DNA from: an uncultured Bacilli bacterium
GTDB taxonomy: Bacteria > Bacillota_I > Bacilli_A > RF39 > UBA660
Assembly (NCBI GenBank): GCA_948801035.1
Contig: CAQHJP010000028.1
Span: forward strand, 1-6,838
Reading direction: 5' to 3'
DNA: 6,838 nucleotides
Positions 1 to 5,357 of the stretch are shown here, piece by piece (the first letter of the stretch is position 1; the number at the start of each line of letters is the position of its first letter). A program made the position numbers and the translations under genes. A model generated the notes under the pieces. The model saw only the letters and a program-made list of their open reading frames with translations. It made no database searches and was not told the DNA's origin.

Positions 1-956
1 TTTATAGTATCAATTAATTGCTTTTTATTTTCATATAGTATTAACGGATTTTTTATTATATAAGAACTTTTCATATTATCTAATCTTAATCTAGATATAC
101 TAAGTTGTTTTTTTAATTGTTCACTTAATCTTATTTTTAATTGATTTATATATTTTACTAAATCAACCATATTAGGAACTGCTAACTCTGCTGCTGCAGT
201 TGGAGTTGGAGCTCTTAAATCAGCTACAAAATCAGCTATAGTAAAATCCACCTCGTGACCAACTGCACTAATAATTGGAATTTTAGAATCATATATAGCT
301 CTTGCTACTATTTCTTCATTAAAAGGCCATAAATCTTCAATAGAACCACCACCTCTACCAACTATAAGCACATCAAGATCGTAATTTTGAGCTAAAGTAA
401 TATTTTTAACTATATCTTTAGCTGCCATATCACCTTGAACTAAAGATGGAAATAATATAATTGTAGCAACATTATATCTTCTTTTTATAGTAGATAAAAT
501 ATCTTTTATAGCAGCTCCAGTATTAGCTGTTACAACGCCAATTCTAGATGGATATCTAGGTATTTTTCTTTTATGTTCTTCTTTAAACAGTCCTTCTTCT
601 TCTAACTTTTTTTTTAATTTTTCAAATGCTACATATAAATTACCAACGCCATCTTCTTGCATATCAGCAACATATATTTGATAGTTGCCCGTAGACTCAT
701 AAACACTTATTCTACCACTAACTAATACTTTAGTTCCTTCTGTTGGAATAAAATTTAATTTTTTAGCATTTGTATTAAACATAATAGCATTTATTTTCCC
801 ACTTTCATCTTTTAGTGAAAAATATAAATGGCCTGTAGAATGAGCTTTAAAATTAGATATTTCACCTTTTAAATATACATTTTGTAAATTTATATCACTA
901 TCTAATTTATGTTTTAAATATCTATTTATAGCTCCAACAGTTAAATACTCACCCAT
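1..956 (-). CDS. xseA: Exodeoxyribonuclease VII large subunit XseA (partial, C-terminus off the window)
   Basis: Catalytic large subunit of exonuclease VII, which with several copies of the small subunit XseB degrades single-stranded DNA to oligonucleotides in the cytoplasm during repair. My translation from ATG at 956 is open for 318 residues to the window edge; the family is usually about 400-450 residues, so roughly the last quarter is missing. Residues 1-105 form the N-terminal OB-fold DNA-binding domain (starting MGEYLTVGAINRYLK, with GHLYFSLKD at 42-50). The catalytic domain follows, with RIGVVTANTGAAIKD near 138-152, GRGGGSIEDLWPFNEE at 200-215 and SAVGHEVDFTIADF at 230-243, then DLRAPTPTAAAE. 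From about residue 265 a charged helical segment begins, matching the coiled-coil arm of the family. AAGGAG (962-967) lies 5 bases before the start, inside the end of nusB. The 2-base gap to nusB indicates co-transcription; xseB would be expected next, outside the window. All diagnostic motifs are intact. Confidence 0.96.
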   Translation of the reverse strand, partial: MGEYLTVGAINRYLKHKLDSDINLQNVYLKGEISNFKAHSTGHLYFSLKDESGKINAIMFNTNAKKLNFIPTEGTKVLVSGRISVYESTGNYQIYVADMQEDGVGNLYVAFEKLKKKLEEEGLFKEEHKRKIPRYPSRIGVVTANTGAAIKDILSTIKRRYNVATIILFPSLVQGDMAAKDIVKNITLAQNYDLDVLIVGRGGGSIEDLWPFNEEIVARAIYDSKIPIISAVGHEVDFTIADFVADLRAPTPTAAAELAVPNMVDLVKYINQLKIRLSEQLKKQLSISRLRLDNMKSSYIIKNPLILYENKKQLIDTI

Positions 957-958
957 AA

Positions 959-1363
959 TTACTCCTTCTCGTGATATACCTTATCAAGCACTGCATTAAT
1001 CATTTTAGAAACCTCTAAATCACTATATGCATTTGAAAGTTCAATAGCTTCATTTATACATACTATACTTGGTGTATCTGTATAAACTAGTTCATAAATA
1101 CCCATTCTTAAGATAGCTATATCAGTATTACCTAATCTATCGATTGTCCAATTTTTTAAATATTTATTAGCGAGTGTATCTATATCGTTTTGATATGTTA
1201 TAACACCATAGACTGTATCTTTTACAAATTCATTATCAATTTCTAGATTTTCTTTTATAACATCATCTACATTATACTCTATTTTATTTTTATTATATAC
1301 GTTAATTTGATATAAAATAGTCATTATAATTTTTCTAAGTTCACTTCTGTTTAAATGTTCCAT
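959..1363 (-). CDS. nusB: Transcription antitermination factor NusB
   Basis: NusB binds the boxA RNA element together with NusE (ribosomal protein S10) and promotes antitermination of rRNA operons in the cytoplasm. The 134-residue product has the usual family length. The N-terminus (RSELRKIIMTILYQI) corresponds to the basic R-x-x-A-R-x-x-A-L-Q-x-L-Y segment of NusB. The C-terminal signature is clear: NWTIDRLGNTDIAILRMGIYE, INEAIELSNAY and KMINAVLDKVY match the family pattern LDR-NVDRAILR, INEAIELAK and KFVNGVLD. The frame stays open upstream to a GTG at 1375, but that codon lies inside the AGGTGA ribosome-binding site (1372-1377), so the ATG at 1363 is preferred. It is first in a nusB-xseA operon, a common pairing in Firmicutes, and has its own promoter downstream of the GH31 terminator. 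Identity is secure; the exact start is slightly less so. Confidence 0.95.
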   Translation of the reverse strand: MEHLNRSELRKIIMTILYQINVYNKNKIEYNVDDVIKENLEIDNEFVKDTVYGVITYQNDIDTLANKYLKNWTIDRLGNTDIAILRMGIYELVYTDTPSIVCINEAIELSNAYSDLEVSKMINAVLDKVYHEKE

Positions 1364-1371
1364 ACTTAATT

Positions 1372-1377
1372 TCACCT
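1372..1377 (-). promoter_or_regulatory. nusB ribosome-binding site that decides the start
   Basis: On the minus strand AGGTGA matches the anti-Shine-Dalgarno complement (AAGGAGGTGA) and is followed by 8 bases and then ATG at 1363. The alternative in-frame GTG at 1375 is part of this site and so cannot plausibly be the initiation codon. Confidence 0.7.
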
Positions 1378-1383
1378 ATAAAT

Positions 1384-1412
1384 ATTATACATTAATTAGC
1401 TTAAAAAACCAA
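1384..1412 (-). promoter_or_regulatory. Sigma-70/SigA-type promoter of nusB-xseA
   Basis: On the minus strand a -35 element TTGGTT (1407-1412) is followed by a 17-base spacer and a perfect -10 TATAAT (1384-1389). Transcription would start near 1377, leaving a leader of only about 14 bases that is almost entirely the ribosome-binding site. It lies just downstream of the terminator of the preceding operon, so nusB appears to begin a new transcription unit. Called by eye from consensus and spacing. Confidence 0.65.
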
Positions 1413-1433
1413 TATATAAATTATTTATAAAAT

Positions 1434-1460
1434 AAAAAAAGTAAACCACTAATGGTTTAC
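1434..1460 (-). terminator. Rho-independent terminator after the GH31 gene
   Basis: Read on the minus strand, GTAAACCA, loop TTAG and TGGTTTAC form a perfect 8-bp stem (1441-1460) directly followed by seven T residues (1434-1440). It lies 24 bases beyond the TAA stop of the GH31 gene and upstream of the nusB promoter, so it separates the two operons. The other orientation lacks a T-run, so it is not obviously bidirectional. Confidence 0.92.
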
Positions 1461-1484
1461 CTAATAAATTTATTATATTATCTT

Positions 1485-3860
1485 TTATATTTGACTAATA
1501 TATTCAAGTAATCCTAAGAATAATTTAACAAATTTTCTTTCTAATCCTTTTCTTTCTAATTTTCTTATTTCAATTCTTTTTTTCTTTATAGGCATATCAC
1601 TAAACATAATTTTATCAACTTCTTCTTTTAAAAGAGTCTCAATTTGTAAATCATCAACTATTTCACCTATATCACTATTTATAATATGAGTCGCATCAAT
1701 TTCTATATCATGACCCTTACAATTTACAGTCAATTGTCCTATACTACTAACATCTTTAACTAAAACTACAAAATCCGGTCCATCTACATATGATGTAGAT
1801 TCTACTTTTGACTTATTTTCATAAACTACTACTTCATCTGCTTGTTTAGTATTTCTAAATATTAATTTATAATTTCTTTTTTCAGGAACTATACCACTTT
1901 TTCCCTCAATTGCTCTTATTATAACAGTATAATTGTTAGGTAAGTAGTTATATTCTATTTTTGTATTTAAATAAAAACCTTTTTCATATAAACTACTAAT
2001 TCCATCATCTTCATATAACATATATTCATTTGAAATTCCTGGGAAAAAATGTATTTCCATATCTTTAGGTGGCGTTGTATCAAATAGGTTTTCATTACTA
2101 CCTAAAACTATAATACTTCCAGCTTTAGCAAATACTGGATAATGTTGATCTTTATAAAATGTTACATAATTTTTATTACCAATAAACTTTTTACCTGTAA
2201 AAAAATCATACCAGATTCCAGTTGGCATATAAAATCTATGTACAACTCTATCCATAACTAAATCTTTCTTTTTTGTAATAGGAGTAACAAATAATTGTGA
2301 ACCAAAATAATACTCATCTTTATAAATTGGATCATCATACATTTCAGGTAAAACATAATAAATTGGTTTAATTATAGGAATGCCATCCTTGTGATAAGCA
2401 TAAGCCTCACTATATAAATAAGGTATTAATTTATGTCTTAATTGTAAATAATCTCTAACTATTCCAAGAGTTTTAATATTCCATCTCCATGGTTCTCTTT
2501 TATAGTATTTTCCTTTATCTGCACCAAATTTTAAAATAGGAGAAAATGTCGCAAGTTGAACATATCTTATGTATAATTCATTATCTTCAATTCCCTTAAA
2601 ATATCCACCAACATCATGAGCATAAAAACTTACACCCATATTTGTAGCATTTGCATTAAATAGTGGAATTTGTTTAAGTGAATTCCAGCTAACTTCAGTC
2701 TTTCCTGGATAAAGTACTGGATATCTATGTTGTGCAATTATATCATTATATCCAATTACAAAAGGTCTTCTTTTATAATTCCTTTTCATATCATTAAATT
2801 GATAATGTTTAACTAAATACTCACTTTTCAAATTATTTGGATTATAAAAATCTAACCAAAAGAAATCTACACCAAGTGCATCTAGTGGATGAATATATAA
2901 TTTTAAATAAACATCTATCCACTTAGGATCTAACGCATTAAAAGGTATAACTCCATTTGAATCTTGTTCTAAGTATTTAATAGCTTGTTCATAATAATCA
3001 TCTATATTATAAAAGCCTTCTGTTGGATTAACATTCAGTCCTATTCTAATGCCCTTAGAATGCATGTAATTAATCATTTCTGATGGAGATTTAAAATACT
3101 CATTATTAAATGTAAATCCTGTTTTTAAATGATTCTTACTCTCATATAATCTATTATGCCAATCTTTATCAAGTAAAACAATAGAAATAGGTATTTCCTC
3201 TTTTAAAAATCTATCTACAAGTTCTTTTAATGACGCATCAGAATAATCTATATTTCTACTCCACCAATTCCCAAGTGCAAATCTTGGAATCAAAGCTGGA
3301 TATCCTGTAAGAGTATAATAATCTTTTAAACAGCCATAAAAATCTTTACCATACATAAATACATATATATCAATACTATCATTTGTATCCATTATAGTAC
3401 CGCTAGATGACATTAAATGTGTGTTAGAATCATCTATTGTTGAAAAACCATCTATAGAATATAAACTTTTTTTATAATTTACTTTACCATTAGTAATAGC
3501 TACTGGATAAGGATAATTTTTAGCTTCTACATGATTATAGTACCAAAATTTATCAGTATTTATAAGTTCAATTCTAAAATTTTTATTACTTTTATAATTT
3601 TTCCCTTTTTCATAATATAATCTAAAATACTTTGTTTTTATTTCTAAGTGTGTATTATCTTCTACAATATTAAAATCTACCTTATCAAATTTTCTATTTA
3701 CAACAAGTTCAGTTGGTTCATCTTTAAATATTCCAAATTCAACTCTTACTAGTCTTTCACTTAATATTGTAAATCTATAATTATCACCACTTACAATGCT
3801 TTCTTTTAAAGGTTTAATTTTTTCATAATCTATTTCAAATTGTTGACCTAAATTGTACAC
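1485..3860 (-). CDS. Glycoside hydrolase family 31 protein with substituted acid/base position
   Basis: GH31 enzymes are retaining alpha-glycosidases or transglycosylases (alpha-glucosidase, alpha-xylosidase and others). From GTG at 3860 the product has 791 residues and no signal peptide, so it should be cytoplasmic. Residues about 1-190 are the N-terminal beta-sandwich. The TIM barrel follows, with FALGNWWSRNIDYSD at 194-208, LLDKDWH at 229-235 and GVDFFWLDFYNP at 330-341, where Asp337 fits the nucleophile. Next come HRYPVLYPGKTEVSW (378-392), YAHDVGGY (413-420) and YYKREPWRW (452-460). C-terminal beta-sandwich domains run to about 725, then a charged helical tail to 791. Family members normally have G-D-T where this protein has G-K-T: Lys387 replaces the general acid/base Asp. 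The usual R-x-H of the -1 subsite is K-F-G (444-446). Substrate and even activity are therefore uncertain. It is the second gene of an operon with the pyruvate kinase homologue. An in-frame GTG at 3869 lies inside the Shine-Dalgarno and is rejected as the start. Confidence 0.9.
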   Translation of the reverse strand: MYNLGQQFEIDYEKIKPLKESIVSGDNYRFTILSERLVRVEFGIFKDEPTELVVNRKFDKVDFNIVEDNTHLEIKTKYFRLYYEKGKNYKSNKNFRIELINTDKFWYYNHVEAKNYPYPVAITNGKVNYKKSLYSIDGFSTIDDSNTHLMSSSGTIMDTNDSIDIYVFMYGKDFYGCLKDYYTLTGYPALIPRFALGNWWSRNIDYSDASLKELVDRFLKEEIPISIVLLDKDWHNRLYESKNHLKTGFTFNNEYFKSPSEMINYMHSKGIRIGLNVNPTEGFYNIDDYYEQAIKYLEQDSNGVIPFNALDPKWIDVYLKLYIHPLDALGVDFFWLDFYNPNNLKSEYLVKHYQFNDMKRNYKRRPFVIGYNDIIAQHRYPVLYPGKTEVSWNSLKQIPLFNANATNMGVSFYAHDVGGYFKGIEDNELYIRYVQLATFSPILKFGADKGKYYKREPWRWNIKTLGIVRDYLQLRHKLIPYLYSEAYAYHKDGIPIIKPIYYVLPEMYDDPIYKDEYYFGSQLFVTPITKKKDLVMDRVVHRFYMPTGIWYDFFTGKKFIGNKNYVTFYKDQHYPVFAKAGSIIVLGSNENLFDTTPPKDMEIHFFPGISNEYMLYEDDGISSLYEKGFYLNTKIEYNYLPNNYTVIIRAIEGKSGIVPEKRNYKLIFRNTKQADEVVVYENKSKVESTSYVDGPDFVVLVKDVSSIGQLTVNCKGHDIEIDATHIINSDIGEIVDDLQIETLLKEEVDKIMFSDMPIKKKRIEIRKLERKGLERKFVKLFLGLLEYISQI

Positions 3861-3865
3861 TTTTA

Positions 3866-3873
3866 TCACCTCT
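3866..3873 (-). promoter_or_regulatory. GH31 ribosome-binding site overlapping the upstream stop codon
   Basis: AGAGGTGA on the minus strand contains GAGGTGA, a 7-base match to the Shine-Dalgarno consensus, 5 bases before GTG at 3860. It overlaps the TAG stop (3872-3874) of the pyruvate kinase homologue, an arrangement typical of translational coupling. It includes the GTG at 3869, so the start moves to 3860. Confidence 0.75.
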
Positions 3874-5260
3874 ATAATTCTTCTATTTTCATAAAATTAG
3901 TATGTTTTACATCTTTAAAAGGATACCCACCTGTAATTATAATATTATCACCTTTACTAAGCTCTAAATATTCTAAAGCTACTTGTTTTGAAACAGCAAT
4001 TATTGAATCAAATGATTTAAGTTCACTTATAAGCACAGGATATATTCCAAAATTTAAACTTAATGATTTTACTGTCTTTACATTAGGGCTTACTGCAAGT
4101 ATAGGACAAAGTGGTTTAAATCTACTGATTTTTTTTGCTGTATAACCTGATATAGTTGGCGCAAATATTGCCTTACAATCAAGTTTATTAGCACACATTG
4201 AAACACTATAAGCTATAGAATTTGTAATATCATTTTCAATTTCAACATCCATTAAGTGTTCATAGTCTATATTTAATTCTATTTCTTTTATAGTCTTTTC
4301 TAAAATTTTAAGTGTTTCAACAGGATAAGCATCTAAAGAGATCATAATAGCGTCTGCACCATCTAATACTGCACCAGTTGCATCATTTATTAAAACTTTA
4401 CTGGAATAATTAACTGAATCTATATTTCTAATTAAAGTCGTTGAAGCAATTGATATAACTCCTTTTTCATGACATTTAGTCAAAATCTTTTTTTGTAACA
4501 CTGGAACTTTTTCAAGTTCGAATTCATTAGCTAAAGATCCTTTTTCAACAATAATCCCATCACTTAATTTTATTATTTTGTCTAAACATGATAAAGCTTG
4601 TTCTGTTTCTATTTTACTAAATAATTGTATATGATCATCACCTAAATTAATAAGCATATCATTTACTGAAAGAACGTCTTCTTCAGTATATACTTTAGAT
4701 AAAGAAATAAAATCTACATTATTTTCATGAGCAAATATAATAGCTTGTTTATCAAATTCACTTATAAATTGTGTACTTAATCTAGTATTTACTATATTTA
4801 AATTTCTACCACTAGAAATTATTCCTTCTTTTAAAACTACACATAGTATATTATCTTTATCTTTACCAATTACTTTAAGTTCTACTGTACCATCATCTAT
4901 TTTAATAATAGAACCTGTTGTAACATCAGAAATAATATTAGTATCAACACTAAATTTAGTACTATCTCCTACTATATTATCCATATGTATTCTTATTTTA
5001 TCATCCTTTTTTAAAAAGGCATTATCATTTTGTATATCTAAAACTTTTATACTAGGACCCTTTAACTCCAACATTAGTGAAATATACGTTTTTAATTCTT
5101 TATTTGCCTCATTTAATTTAGATATTAAATCACTACAAAATTCAAGTGATGCATCATTTAAATCTACCTTAATACAATCTACACCACTTGCAACAAAACT
5201 TTTAATCATATCTTTAGATACATCTTGATTAATTGTCGCTACTACTTTAGTTTTATTCAT
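3872..5260 (-). CDS. pyk: Pyruvate kinase family protein with degenerate active site
   Basis: The pyruvate kinase fold is recognisable over 462 residues, close to the usual length of about 470; the symbol is family-level only. Canonical enzymes convert phosphoenolpyruvate and ADP to pyruvate and ATP. The start (KTKVVATI) opens the barrel. A lid (B) domain spans about 72-165 (IDDGTVELKV at 121-130). SKIE at 215-218 keeps the catalytic Lys216 and Mg-ligand Glu218. The C-terminal domain from about 345 is well preserved (SGYTAKKISRFKP, PILAVSP, GIYPVL). Other key positions differ. R-L-N-F-S-H-G is K-V-D-L-N-D-A (31-37). The L-D-T-K-G-P motif is L-E-L-K-G-P (64-69). The A-R-G-D-L-G Mg-binding motif is E-K-G-S-L-A (239-244), with Ser242 for Asp. 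A-T-Q-M-L is A-S-T-T-L (272-276), and the SGETAKGKYP loop is shortened to SLDAYP. The ORF is intact, so it is not a decaying pseudogene. A regulatory or altered-substrate paralogue is plausible. AAGGGG (5267-5272) lies 6 bases before ATG. Confidence 0.9.
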   Translation of the reverse strand: MNKTKVVATINQDVSKDMIKSFVASGVDCIKVDLNDASLEFCSDLISKLNEANKELKTYISLMLELKGPSIKVLDIQNDNAFLKKDDKIRIHMDNIVGDSTKFSVDTNIISDVTTGSIIKIDDGTVELKVIGKDKDNILCVVLKEGIISSGRNLNIVNTRLSTQFISEFDKQAIIFAHENNVDFISLSKVYTEEDVLSVNDMLINLGDDHIQLFSKIETEQALSCLDKIIKLSDGIIVEKGSLANEFELEKVPVLQKKILTKCHEKGVISIASTTLIRNIDSVNYSSKVLINDATGAVLDGADAIMISLDAYPVETLKILEKTIKEIELNIDYEHLMDVEIENDITNSIAYSVSMCANKLDCKAIFAPTISGYTAKKISRFKPLCPILAVSPNVKTVKSLSLNFGIYPVLISELKSFDSIIAVSKQVALEYLELSKGDNIIITGGYPFKDVKHTNFMKIEEL

Positions 5261-5276
5261 ATGTTACCCCTTTATT

Positions 5277-5295
5277 ATCTATAATAATTATAGAT
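5277..5295 (-). promoter_or_regulatory. Perfect 19-nt palindrome over the -10 box; candidate PerR/Fur-family operator
   Basis: The minus strand reads ATCTATAATTATTATAGAT: two perfect 9-base arms around a single central base. The inner 13 bases match the PerR box TTATAATNATTATAA, and only its two outermost bases differ (C and G instead of T and A). The palindrome fully contains the -10 box (5287-5292) and reaches the start of transcription, the right place for a repressor to block initiation. No regulator gene is visible in the window. A palindrome built around TATAAT in an AT-rich genome could also arise by chance. Confidence 0.5.
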
Positions 5296-5315
5296 TAAAT
5301 AGCTCTTTTAGTCAA
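5287..5315 (-). promoter_or_regulatory. SigA-type promoter of the pyruvate kinase homologue/GH31 operon
   Basis: On the minus strand TTGACT (-35, 5310-5315) is followed by exactly 17 bases and TATAAT (-10, 5287-5292), a near-consensus and probably strong promoter. Transcription would start near 5280, giving a leader of about 20 bases that carries the AAGGGG ribosome-binding site. The -35 box abuts the U-tract of the preceding terminator, so the two transcription units are packed without spare sequence. Confidence 0.85.
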
Positions 5316-5338
5316 TAAAAAAGCACTATGTAGTGCTC
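5316..5338 (-). terminator. Rho-independent terminator after the penicillin-binding protein gene
   Basis: On the minus strand AGCACT, ACAT, AGTGCT forms a hairpin at 5322-5337 (the 16-base core is a perfect palindrome) followed by a run of T residues (5317-5321). It starts about 20 bases after the TAA stop at 5358-5360. It should end transcription of the penicillin-binding protein gene just before the next promoter. Confidence 0.88.
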
Positions 5339-5357
5339 AATTACTATTAAATTAATA

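Noticed and set aside
1383..1395. PerR-box-like sequence at the nusB -10 box
   Set aside because: The bases around TATAAT here do not form an inverted repeat, so the resemblance is only the -10 box itself.
1462..1475. A 14-nt AT-only palindrome (TAATAAATTTATTA) between the GH31 stop and its terminator
   Set aside because: It consists only of A and T, has no loop, lies after the gene and before the terminator, and is of a kind expected by chance in such AT-rich sequence.
3872..5260. Pyruvate kinase homologue as a pseudogene or the product of a frameshift
   Set aside because: The frame is uninterrupted at the normal family length, the C-terminal domain is well conserved, and it has a near-consensus promoter and ribosome-binding site. 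The substitutions are scattered single-residue changes rather than a shifted block.
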